Shown here one piece after another: positions 27,204 to 34,033 of a stretch of 52,363 bases of DNA. The translations under genes were made by a program, and so were the position numbers. Location: the NCBI RefSeq assembly GCF_045862745.1, contig NZ_BQXN01000017.1, positions 1 through 52,363 on the forward strand. The letters are read 5' to 3'. Origin of the DNA: Furfurilactobacillus entadae (GTDB lineage: Bacteria > Bacillota > Bacilli > Lactobacillales > Lactobacillaceae). How positions within the stretch are numbered: position 1 is the stretch's first letter; each line of letters begins with the position of its first letter. The notes beneath the pieces are model-generated. The model was not told the DNA's origin. It saw nothing but the letters and a program-made list of their open reading frames with translations, and did no database searches.

Positions 27204-27217
27204 TGTAATCGCTTACA
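27204..27217. promoter_or_regulatory. cre-like catabolite repression site
   Basis: TGTAATCGCTTACA (reverse TGTAAGCGATTACA) fits the CcpA cre consensus TGNAANCGNWNNCA. It lies 47 bp upstream of the kinase start, just downstream of a plausible TTGTTC-17-TAGGAT promoter, a position expected for repression. It could also be a LacI-family operator. Confidence 0.6.
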
Positions 27218-27263
27218 AAAAATACAAAATAAAAACTTACGCACCATGAAAGGACACATTGCC

Positions 27264-28136
27264 ATGCTATTAGGAAGCATTGAAGCTGGAGGAACTAAAT
27301 TTGTTTGCGCCGTCGGGGATGAAAATTACCGGACGAAGGACATGATTAATTTTCCCACCACAACACCAGAAGAAACGCTCAAACGCACCATCGACTACTT
27401 CAAACAGTTTGATATTGAAGCTTTAAGCGTTGCATCATTCGGCCCCATCGAACTTCGGCGAAACGATCCTCACTACGGGTACATCACTAACACGCCAAAA
27501 CCGGGTTGGGCAGACACTGATTTCATTGGTGCCTTGAAGGACGCCTTTGACATCCCCATGTACTGGACAACGGACGTTAATGGATCTGCGTACGGCGAAT
27601 ACGTCATGGCAACGCTGACCAACGAACGGGTTAATTCCCTGGTGTACTACACCATTGGGACCGGTGTTGGCGCCGGCGCCATCATCAACGGGGATTTCGT
27701 CGGTGAACTGGGGCACCCCGAAATGGGCCACGTTCGCCTCAAACGCCATCCAGATGACCTGGACTTCGCCGGTATCTGTCCATTTCACGGTGACTGTTTA
27801 GAAGGCCTGGTTGCGGGGCCAACATTTGACGCGCGGACGGGAAAACCCGGCAAGGACGTTCCACTGACTGATCATGTGTGGGATATCATGGCCTATTACG
27901 TTGCCCAAGCTGCCATTCAAGTCACCTTAACGTTGCGGCCCGGCAAGATTATTTTTGGCGGTGGTGTCGTTAGTGACGCCTTCTTGGATAAGGTTCGGGC
28001 CCAATTTACCGACCTGCTGAATGATTATGTGGCCGTTGGCGACCTCAACGACTACATCACAATGCCAGCTATTAAGCACAACGGTTCCGCCACCTTGGGA
28101 AACTTTGCGCTGGCCCTTAGAGAACTTCAGGCCTAA
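27264..28136 (+). CDS. ROK-family sugar kinase, probable fructokinase
   Basis: ATP-dependent hexose kinase of the ROK family. N-terminal phosphate loop SIEAGGTKFVCAVG; PIELRRNDPHYGYI; sugar site ELGHPEMGHV; zinc-type motif CPFHGDCLEGLVAGPTFDAR; late GGGVVSD. These resemble ScrK/GmuE-type fructokinases. The start at 27264 (MLLGSIEAGG) is used because AAAGGA lies 9 bases upstream; the upstream ATG at 27246 has no site. This gives 290 residues. It is the first gene of a three-gene operon, with a cre-like site upstream. Sugar specificity is inferred only from family resemblance. Confidence 0.9.
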   Translation: MLLGSIEAGGTKFVCAVGDENYRTKDMINFPTTTPEETLKRTIDYFKQFDIEALSVASFGPIELRRNDPHYGYITNTPKPGWADTDFIGALKDAFDIPMYWTTDVNGSAYGEYVMATLTNERVNSLVYYTIGTGVGAGAIINGDFVGELGHPEMGHVRLKRHPDDLDFAGICPFHGDCLEGLVAGPTFDARTGKPGKDVPLTDHVWDIMAYYVAQAAIQVTLTLRPGKIIFGGGVVSDAFLDKVRAQFTDLLNDYVAVGDLNDYITMPAIKHNGSATLGNFALALRELQA

Positions 28137-28166
28137 CCTCATCGTCACTAAGAAAGGACTCCACTC

Positions 28167-28943
28167 ATGAAACAAACACATCAATCTGGCCGCTCCATCT
28201 CAATGGTCAGTGCCATCGGTTTCTTTGTTTTATCACTCGTCATTAACGCCGCCGGAAACGTGCTCACGCTTGTGACCAGCGCTAAGATTCACCCATCGTT
28301 TATGGGCTCAGCCTACTGGACGGCTGCCGAGGTCAACCTTGGTAACGCCATTCACTGGAACCTTTTCTGGGCCTTCCTTATTTTTGGGATGTTGACCACC
28401 GTTTTAAACGCCATCTTGGTTGGTAAATGGGAATGGCGGCGGGCCCTTGGTAACCTGATTTTCATGGTGCCGTTTTCCGCACTGATTCAAGTATTTGCTG
28501 ACTTCTTTAATGGTGTTTACGCAAACATCTTTACCGGGCTCCCAACTGCGCACGGCATTGGCATGACCAGTCTGTACGTCATTTTAAACTTCTTGGGCGT
28601 TGTCCTCATCGCCATCGCCATCTCTCTTTACCAACGCGTCAACCTCGTGTTGCACCCCGCAGATGATTTAATGCAAATCCTCCGCTTCAAGTACTGTCAT
28701 GGGAACGCCAACGTTGCGATGTGGGCCTCATACATTCCACCAACCCTAATGGCCATCATCGCCTTTGCCATCACCCGGCAGTTTACAAACTTTGGCCTTG
28801 GCACCCTCTTTGCCTTCCTGTTTCAGGGCGGCATTACTGGTTTGGCTGATCGCTATGTTTTCCCTCACCTTAAACATCAAGCCGTTGATGTTGGGACTGA
28901 AACAACGACAACGACGCCTGTCACCCCAGCTCACCAAGGCTAA
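28167..28943 (+). CDS. polytopic membrane protein (YczE/YitT-like), possible sugar transporter
   Basis: A 258-residue protein with about six transmembrane segments. Two similar halves show FGMLTTVLNAILVGKW and a later HPADDLMQILRFKY segment that resembles the internal repeat of YczE/YyaS-like membrane proteins. The C terminus ends in a Thr-rich tail. It lies 30 bp after the kinase gene, so it may bring in the substrate of the kinase. Transport is inferred from context, not from a recognised transporter signature. AAAGGA precedes the start. Confidence 0.72.
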   Translation: MKQTHQSGRSISMVSAIGFFVLSLVINAAGNVLTLVTSAKIHPSFMGSAYWTAAEVNLGNAIHWNLFWAFLIFGMLTTVLNAILVGKWEWRRALGNLIFMVPFSALIQVFADFFNGVYANIFTGLPTAHGIGMTSLYVILNFLGVVLIAIAISLYQRVNLVLHPADDLMQILRFKYCHGNANVAMWASYIPPTLMAIIAFAITRQFTNFGLGTLFAFLFQGGITGLADRYVFPHLKHQAVDVGTETTTTTPVTPAHQG

Positions 28944-28973
28944 CACCACGCCATTAATGAAAGGATCTTCCTC

Positions 28974-29366
28974 ATGAAAATTGCTGATTCGATTACCGAT
29001 GTTCAACACATTGGGGTTCCCACCACTGACCTCCCCGGCACCATCGCTTTTTGGACCACCCTGGGCTTCACAAAAAGCGGCCAGTTCGCTAACGGTGACG
29101 GTCAGGTTGCATTCATGCAACTTAACCACCTTGTCATTGAAACATGGACCATGCCCACAACACCCATGGTGGCTGGCGCCATCAATCACATTTCGATAAA
29201 CAGTACGGATATCGACGCCTCCTTTGCCGCAGTGAAGGAAGCCGGCTTAACCTTAATTGATCAAACGGTGCAAGCCCTCCCCTTCTGGGACCACGGCATC
29301 CGCTATTTCAACATTCAGGGCCCCAACGGCGAAATCGTTGAATTTTGCCAAATCTTGACAGCATAG
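28974..29366 (+). CDS. VOC (glyoxalase/bleomycin resistance-like) family protein
   Basis: A 130-residue, two-module VOC fold: HIGVPTTDLPGTIAFWTTLGF at the N terminus and INHISINSTDIDASFAAVKEAG with FNIQGPNGEIVEFCQ at the end. Metal-binding positions His12 and the final Glu are present. Substrate unknown. Third gene of the kinase operon (30-bp gap, AAAGGA site), so it may act on a sugar-derived metabolite. Confidence 0.85.
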   Translation: MKIADSITDVQHIGVPTTDLPGTIAFWTTLGFTKSGQFANGDGQVAFMQLNHLVIETWTMPTTPMVAGAINHISINSTDIDASFAAVKEAGLTLIDQTVQALPFWDHGIRYFNIQGPNGEIVEFCQILTA

Positions 29367-29469
29367 ATACCGTTTCGTTTGAGAAGCAGATAACCATCGC
29401 TTTAACATGCATTCGTGGTATAAATGATTTAGAGGTTTAATACATCATTTTGAAACGGAGGCTATTTCC

Positions 29470-29916
29470 ATGTCATTCACACCTAAACGTATTTTAGTGC
29501 CAACCGACGAATCAGATAACGCCAAATTGGCACTTGCAGAAGCCGTGTCCATCGCAAAACTTACCGATGCAGAAGTCTACCTGCTTGAAGTCGTTGCGCC
29601 CTTGTACTCGGCCCCCCAATACCCCGTGGAAGATCTTGCCGGACAAGTCACAGAGCACGCAAAGGCCTATACCCAACGTTTGGCTGAAAAGACCATTGCC
29701 GAGACCGGATTCACTAAGATCAAGTCGCTCGTCAGTTCTGGGATTCCAAAGCCAACCATTGCAAAGACCATTCCGGAAAAGTATGAAATTGATTTAATTG
29801 TGATTGGTGCAACCGGAACAAACGCGTTTGAACGGGCCCTTCTTGGCTCAACAACGGGTTATGTGGTTCGAAACGCCACCGTTAACGTCATGGTGGTTAA
29901 AGATCCCGAAGCATAA
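29470..29916 (+). CDS. universal stress protein (UspA family)
   Basis: A 148-residue single Usp domain. RILVPTDESDNAKLALAEAVSIA at the N terminus and the ATP-binding signature GATGTNAFERALLGSTTGYVVRNATVNVMVVK near the end (Gly-x2-Gly-x9-Gly type). These proteins bind ATP and respond to stress. It has AACGGAGG upstream and its own terminator, and is probably monocistronic. Confidence 0.93.
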   Translation: MSFTPKRILVPTDESDNAKLALAEAVSIAKLTDAEVYLLEVVAPLYSAPQYPVEDLAGQVTEHAKAYTQRLAEKTIAETGFTKIKSLVSSGIPKPTIAKTIPEKYEIDLIVIGATGTNAFERALLGSTTGYVVRNATVNVMVVKDPEA

Positions 29917-29924
29917 TTGCATAA

Positions 29925-29964
29925 GCGGCGACCTTGTCATTATGGGCAAGGTCGCCGTTTTTTA
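29925..29964 (+). terminator. uspA terminator
   Basis: CGGCGACCTTG pairs with CAAGGTCGCCG across 10 bases, followed by T6. Confidence 0.92.
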
Positions 29965-30047
29965 GTGCCTCAGCAATGATTTAGTGCGGCAGTTCTTCCG
30001 GTAAAAGAATTATTTTCACTAAATGACGGTTTTATCCTGAAATAGCG

Positions 30048-30075
30048 TTGACAATTTTTGTCAGTACCGTATACT
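30048..30075 (+). promoter_or_regulatory. tRNA promoter
   Basis: Consensus TTGACA, a 16-base spacer and TATACT, about 15 bp before the first tRNA gene. Confidence 0.85.
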
Positions 30076-30089
30076 TAATTAAGTAAATT

Positions 30090-30162
30090 TGCCCCATGGT
30101 CAAATTGGTTAAGACGTCGCCCTCTCAAGGCGGAGTTCCGGGTTCGATCCCCGGTGGGGTGA
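30090..30162 (+). tRNA. tRNA-Glu (anticodon CTC)
   Basis: 73-nt cloverleaf. The acceptor TGCCCCA pairs with TGGGGTG (two G-U at the open end). D stem GTC/GAC. Anticodon stem TCGCC/GGCGG with loop CTCTCAA, anticodon CTC. T arm CCGGG-TTCGATC-CCCGG. Discriminator A; no encoded CCA. Reads GAG; the weak T1-G72 and G2-T71 pairs are notable. Confidence 0.9.
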
Positions 30163-30215
30163 TTTGAAGTCACCCGGGCGTTTGCTTGGCAGATTTACGA
30201 CTTTAAATGAATTAT

Positions 30216-30288
30216 TGGGTATTAGCCAAATTGGTAAGGCAGCGGACTCTGAATCCGTAATGTACTGGTTCGAATCCAGTATACCCAA
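30216..30288 (+). tRNA. tRNA-Gln (anticodon CTG)
   Basis: 73-nt cloverleaf: acceptor TGGGTAT/ATACCCA, D stem GCC/GGC, anticodon stem GCGGA/TCCGT with loop CTCTGAA (anticodon CTG), T arm ACTGG/CCAGT. Discriminator A; no encoded CCA. Reads CAG. It shares the promoter and terminator with the tRNA-Glu gene. Confidence 0.92.
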
Positions 30289-30307
30289 TTGATAAGTTCT
30301 ATAAGGT

Positions 30308-30347
30308 TGTCTCAGTGCTGTTATATCAGCATTGAGACATTTTTTAT
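30308..30347 (+). terminator. tRNA operon terminator
   Basis: TGTCTCAGTGCTG pairs with CAGCATTGAGACA (one G-T), followed by T6. Confidence 0.9.
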
Positions 30348-30470
30348 TTAAGAATGAATTGGTCCACGAAATTCGATAATAGACCGTTCCTATTATGTTA
30401 AATCAATTTTTCATTGTTTTTAATCCAAAAAAGGATGTCCTCGAGTGAGCTCATCCCCAAATCTAAGTTA

Positions 30471-30498
30471 TTGCCTAACAGGCAAAACCTGATATAAT
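30471..30498 (+). promoter_or_regulatory. promoter of a small plus-strand RNA
   Basis: TTGCCT, a 16-base spacer and TATAAT. No protein gene follows; a terminator lies about 65-100 bp downstream, which points to a short RNA. Confidence 0.65.
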
Positions 30499-30504
30499 AT
30501 AACC

Positions 30505-30597
30505 ATGGAAAGGTAGTGAGCGTTAACGGCACTCACTACCCGCTGGGATAAGTGTTATTGGGTAAAGCTAGTCGCTAAATGCGATTAGCTTTTTTTA
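30505..30597 (+). ncRNA. candidate small RNA, possible antitoxin of a type I-like module
   Basis: Predicted transcript of about 93 nt between the promoter at 30471-30498 and a terminator (AAAGCTAGTCGC/GCGATTAGCTTT plus T7). An internal hairpin pairs GGTAGTGAG (30512) with CTCACTACC (30532). Its 3' end overlaps, in antisense, the 3' end of the 41-codon ORF at 30575-30700. This convergent geometry resembles RatA/TxpA-like modules. There is no homology evidence. Confidence 0.5.
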
Positions 30598-30700
30598 TTA
30601 TGTCGTACGCCTTGGCAAACAAAACCGTTGCCTTGGCGAGGACATCGACGGACACAGCAAGCTGTATCACATCCCACAAACTCCTTAATCTGAGTGTCAT
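30575..30700 (-). CDS. 41-residue peptide, possible type I toxin
   Basis: ATG at 30700 follows GGGGTGAGG by 4 bases, and the stop is inside the terminator of the facing RNA. The peptide has a basic N terminus (MTLRLRSLW), a mainly hydrophobic middle with isolated charges (VIQLAVSVDVLAKATVLFAKA) and a basic tail (IIKKANRI). Unlike classical toxins it has Asp and Lys within the hydrophobic part. I do not recognise it; the coding call rests on the ribosome site and the convergent RNA. Confidence 0.5.
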   Translation of the reverse strand: MTLRLRSLWDVIQLAVSVDVLAKATVLFAKAYDIIKKANRI

Positions 30701-30772
30701 CAGTCCTCACCCCTTTACTAGGAAGTGGATGAAGATGGGGACGAGTAACAACCAGCTAGGACCACAGCAAGT

Positions 30773-30855
30773 AATGAGCTGACTGAACGTCTGTAAAATT
30801 CATTTCACCTAAGTTAGTGGTCAAACGCTACACATTCATACAAGTTTCTCTCACT
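30773..30855. repeat. diverged repeat, copy A
   Basis: About 85 bp similar (roughly 70 percent by eye) to 31777-31865. The best-kept core is AATGAGCTG, two or three variable bases, then GAACGTCTGTAA. It is the upstream region of the 41-codon ORF (minus strand). Confidence 0.6.
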
Positions 30856-30917
30856 CGTGAAAGAAACATTAGCCTCTACAGCAGCCAATACCACATAGCA
30901 AAAGACTAGTATTGCGT

Positions 30918-31193
30918 TTAGTTATTTTCAATATATTTATTCACTGTAATTACTCGATAGTTATTTGCATTGATCGTGATTTCAATTTTTGCAGATCCGT
31001 TATAAACATAATAGTTTTTCCCGTGTCGCTCGATCTTGTCAGAACTCAATACACTTTTTCTAACAAGCTCCTCAATCTGTTTTTTATCCAATTCAGCATT
31101 TAACTTCTTATTAACCCTTCCGTAAACAAGTTCCGTATAACAAATCTCTTTCACAATCTTATTTGCCAATTGAATATCGGAATCATCTTTCAT
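30918..31193 (-). CDS. DUF3781 domain protein
   Basis: A 91-residue soluble protein. CYTELVYGRVNKKL followed by HGKNYYVYN and NNYRVITVNK matches DUF3781, a small family of unknown function scattered in Firmicutes. The ribosome site is weak. Flanked by the candidate small-RNA locus and a cupin gene in the accessory patch behind the tRNAs. Confidence 0.8.
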   Translation of the reverse strand: MKDDSDIQLANKIVKEICYTELVYGRVNKKLNAELDKKQIEELVRKSVLSSDKIERHGKNYYVYNGSAKIEITINANNYRVITVNKYIENN

Positions 31194-31245
31194 AAATCTT
31201 TGGACCCCCGACTTATATTTCCCAACTAGGCTATCACTATATACC

Positions 31246-31692
31246 TTAGTCGCGGTCGATTTTGGTTAGTAAATCCTGTTCGCTTAGTTTTTTAGTCAAT
31301 TCGTCTAAATCTGGTGCGGCAATCCAATCAGCTGTTTCCTTTAGAGCCGTGCCATATTTAACACACTGAATGATCGTGTCAGCACTTACATACATATTGT
31401 GGGCATAACCTGGTGTCGTCGTGAAATAGTCACCAGCTGAATACCGTTTAAAAATCGGGACGCGATCGACCAACTCAACAAATACGATCCATCCCGTTTG
31501 AACAATAAACATCTCATGAACTGCTTGGTGCTTATGGCTATTCTGCCATGCTCCCGTGGCTGTTCCTTCCGTCCGGATATAACTCGTCCCATCCGCAAAC
31601 TGTAGTCGAAAGCGCAACTCACCATTGTCCATCTTTTGATGATGAGAGAAGACCCCGTACGAAGCGGCTTGATTGTCAGTAATGTCTTTCAT
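31246..31692 (-). CDS. cupin-domain protein
   Basis: A 148-residue protein with a cupin core: HKHQAVHEMFIVQTGWIVFVEL (first motif, with metal-type His) and PGYAHNMYVS (second motif). Such proteins may be isomerases, dioxygenases or sugar-nucleotide enzymes; the N-terminal FRLQFADGTSYIRTEG recalls sugar-nucleotide-associated cupins. No assignment beyond the fold. The start follows a purine-rich GGAG site. It stands next to remains of a glycosyltransferase gene. Confidence 0.8.
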   Translation of the reverse strand: MKDITDNQAASYGVFSHHQKMDNGELRFRLQFADGTSYIRTEGTATGAWQNSHKHQAVHEMFIVQTGWIVFVELVDRVPIFKRYSAGDYFTTTPGYAHNMYVSADTIIQCVKYGTALKETADWIAAPDLDELTKKLSEQDLLTKIDRD

Positions 31693-31776
31693 GATTTTCC
31701 TCCAGCTGATTGATTCAACACTTTAAATAACCCGTTTAAACGATGGAACAAGTCCATTGCCTAACGCCACGGAAAG

Positions 31777-31865
31777 GTAGCAAGCAATGAGCTGTCCGAA
31801 CGTCTGTAAGTTCATTTTAACGAATCTCGTGGGCACGCGACAGACATTCATAAAAATTTATCTTG
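31777..31865. repeat. diverged repeat, copy B (decayed small-RNA locus)
   Basis: Similar to 30773-30855. Just upstream, TTGCCTAAC and GGAAAGGTAG (31755-31780) match sequence around the small-RNA promoter of copy A, but the -10 region, hairpin, terminator and peptide ORF are missing. It looks like an internally deleted copy. Confidence 0.5.
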
Positions 31866-31910
31866 ATCATTAAAAAGGTTAGTCAAATTTGCTTTTGATT
31901 CTAAGCAATG

Positions 31911-31948
31911 GCCTGTTCTCAGTATTTAACTGAGCGCAGGTCTTTTTG
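31911..31948 (+). terminator. orphan plus-strand terminator
   Basis: CCTG-tt-CTCAGT pairs with ACTGAG-cg-CAGG, followed by TCTTTTT. No plus-strand gene precedes it; it may belong to the decayed repeat. Confidence 0.5.
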
Positions 31949-31953
31949 GTTCA

Positions 31954-31997
31954 CTAAAAAACGACCTGATTTCGGTTGAATACCGCATCAGGTCGTT
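31954..31997 (-). terminator. terminator after the glycosyltransferase remnant
   Basis: On the minus strand AACGACCTGAT pairs with ATCAGGTCGTT, with an inner CGGT/ACCG pair, followed by T6. Confidence 0.85.
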
Positions 31998-32020
31998 ATT
32001 TAAAGGTCATTTGGTCCCGT

Positions 32021-32040
32021 GTTTTACCAGTTGGTAAAAC
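32021..32040. repeat. 20-bp palindrome
   Basis: GTTTTACCAGTTGGTAAAAC is a perfect dyad just downstream of the ruined glycosyltransferase gene. Role unknown: hairpin, or the end of a lost element. Confidence 0.5.
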
Positions 32041-32051
32041 GGTTCAACCGA

Positions 32052-32370
32052 CTATAATTCTAGCAAATCTTTCCACTTATCTAGAATTTTATCTGCACTG
32101 AACCGGCTTCACTCAGTATAGCTCGTTTCCGATAAGGTTTATAGTGATTCATCGTCCTCACTGCTTTGATGGCACAAATAGCCATTTTGGCCATCTCTGA
32201 TCAGTTCCTCTGGGCCATAAGAATATCGATAACTGAGAGCTGGAACACCGTGCCCCATTGCCTCAATTATTGACAGGGGTTCAGTATCGACTTGACTTAA
32301 ACTGATCAAAATTTGCGATTGATGTTTTTTAATTACCACCTGGTTTTCAAACCATGGCAATCGCTTAATT
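32052..32370 (-). pseudogene. glycosyltransferase family 4 pseudogene (C-terminal part)
   Basis: One frame reads ILISLSQVDTEPLSIIEAMG, then HGVPALSYRYSYGPEELI and RDGQNGYL, the donor-binding EAM..G.P..S / YGP.ELI / G.NG motif block of GT4 enzymes such as TagE/GtfA-like polyol-phosphate glucosyltransferases. After an in-frame TAA and a TGA it continues RFSADKILDKWKDLLEL before the final TAG at 32052, which is the expected C-terminal helix. The N-terminal two thirds are missing; the 5' break lies near the end of the VOC gene. Confidence 0.8.
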
Positions 32371-32778
32371 GACCATGTCAACATCCATCCACGTTGGCTC
32401 CAATTGATTCCCATCAGGATCAACAACTTCTAAGCCAAACATTTGCTCTTCTGGCATCCCCGTGTCGACGTGGAAGTAATGGCCACCGTTTGCCTGGGCC
32501 GCGTTCGCAAAGGCCCGGACTTCATCGGCACTATCCATGCTCAAGGAGATAAGCGCACCACTTGTCGTCTTACCGTCAATGATGTTCTTTTCACCAATGA
32601 ATTTCTTGTAAAAGTCCGGTGTTAACAGCTCAAACATAATCGTTTCGTCCCAGACAATCGTGCTTGCAAACTCACTTGAAAACGTTGGATTGCGTTTAAA
32701 TCCCAACGCTTCATAGAAACTAATGGACCGTGCTAAATCTGTAACTGGCAAATTAACAAAAATCATTTTTGGCATCAT
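32365..32778 (-). CDS. VOC-family protein (glyoxalase-like)
   Basis: A 137-residue VOC protein: MIFVNLPVTDLARSISFYEALGF, then FELLTPDFYKKF and the C-terminal VVDPDGNQLEPTWMD. It resembles the PhnB-like and fosfomycin/bleomycin-resistance-like relatives common in lactobacilli; substrate unknown. The start at 32778 (second in-frame Met) has AAGGAAG 5 bases upstream. The 3' end touches the ruined glycosyltransferase gene. Confidence 0.88.
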   Translation of the reverse strand: MMPKMIFVNLPVTDLARSISFYEALGFKRNPTFSSEFASTIVWDETIMFELLTPDFYKKFIGEKNIIDGKTTSGALISLSMDSADEVRAFANAAQANGGHYFHVDTGMPEEQMFGLEVVDPDGNQLEPTWMDVDMVN

Positions 32779-32867
32779 GGACACTTCCTTTCATTAATAC
32801 CGTCAAACTATCATACATCAATCTCGCCATCAATTAATTTGTCCGATTCAAAGACAATTAATCGTCC

Positions 32868-33902
32868 CTAAACGTCAGCAACCTCGCTCGTCTTCCGACG
32901 CTCACGCCTGAACTGCTTCCACGCCCGGTAGCAGAGCGTCGCCTGGCAACCGATGATCACCAGAAAAATCACCGCCATTAGGGCAGTAGAACCCATCCAA
33001 ATCATCCCGATCATTAACACCATCAGCCAGTAGCCAATCATTAGCACCCAATAAACTAGCCGCTTTAACCGCGTTACCCATGCACGTTTGGTCGGCTTTA
33101 AAAGCAACCGTCCTAAATACGCTAAGATGATCAAGTTTATTTGAAGGAACAAACATAGACTTAGGGCTACGCCGATTTGGCTTAGCAAATTGAAAATCAT
33201 CATTCCAATAATCAGGCCAACCAGCATCAGCCATAGTCCTATGGTGAATTGTTTTCGCGGTGGTTGTGCACCATAACGCGCCATTGCCGGCTTCAACGTC
33301 AGCCGTTTAAAAAATTGATGTAAACGTGGGCCCCACTGATCCATCAGCACGTGGCGATCATTCGCAAGTTTAGAACTCAACAAATAGCTCGCCTGCAAAA
33401 TAAAATTCACAATCATGCCTGCCAGCGCCAGATTTTTCCACACCAAGTTAACGCTTTTCTTCGCAACACCACCTTCATCAAGGTACACAAAGGGATCTGT
33501 TTTCATCGCCAACATAACCACCCAAAGCAAGGTGAAACCAATGACACAGTAATTTAGCCCGGCTTGTCGTTTTAACGTTGACGCCGTTTGAAACGATAAA
33601 CTCACCGCGCCTAACGGGACAATAAAAAGCAACAAGTACAGACCAAAGCTTAACAATACATACCAAAAGTAGGCCCCATTAAAAAGATAAAATCGCCCCA
33701 TCTGATCCATTCCGAACACGCCAGTTGCAAGGAACAAGGCACCCATCCAGAACCGCTGTTTTTTCATCCATGAACCAAAGTCAACTCCGAAACGCGTCAG
33801 TTGTTCAGACCGACTTACCACGCCACTAATCACGTCGATGCACAGCCAGGCCACCAGTGCACATAAAAAGGGAAGGAGAATAAGGCTTAAAAATAGAAGC
33901 AT
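32868..33902 (-). CDS. polytopic membrane protein of unknown function
   Basis: A 344-residue protein with about eight hydrophobic segments: an N-terminal pair, a central pair around residues 75-135 and a C-terminal cluster (about 215-325) with many Met, Leu and Ile. A soluble basic loop (about 175-210) contains HQFFKRLTLKPAMARYG, and the C terminus is basic (RRERRKTSEV). I recognise no family signature. It is probably monocistronic; no clear terminator or promoter was found. Confidence 0.75.
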   Translation of the reverse strand: MLLFLSLILLPFLCALVAWLCIDVISGVVSRSEQLTRFGVDFGSWMKKQRFWMGALFLATGVFGMDQMGRFYLFNGAYFWYVLLSFGLYLLLFIVPLGAVSLSFQTASTLKRQAGLNYCVIGFTLLWVVMLAMKTDPFVYLDEGGVAKKSVNLVWKNLALAGMIVNFILQASYLLSSKLANDRHVLMDQWGPRLHQFFKRLTLKPAMARYGAQPPRKQFTIGLWLMLVGLIIGMMIFNLLSQIGVALSLCLFLQINLIILAYLGRLLLKPTKRAWVTRLKRLVYWVLMIGYWLMVLMIGMIWMGSTALMAVIFLVIIGCQATLCYRAWKQFRRERRKTSEVADV

Positions 33903-34033
33903 GATTGACTACCTAATTTCCATTGAATTTACCATAACAATTCTTAACACTCACTAGTCTACCTGATTTTTCTTGGCCTAGCAGGATCGAGTTAATAATC
34001 TTTTTAAATCTCGGTATAAAGTAATCATTAGCA

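Noticed and set aside
30347..30470. Additional gene or RNA between the tRNA terminator and the small-RNA promoter
   Set aside because: No frame with a ribosome site and no stable terminator; nothing supportable is seen there.
31700..31910. A second intact toxin-like ORF in repeat copy B (a 30-codon frame starting MNLQTFGQ)
   Set aside because: It lacks a ribosome site and its counterpart frame in copy A stops after 15 codons, so it is not conserved as coding.
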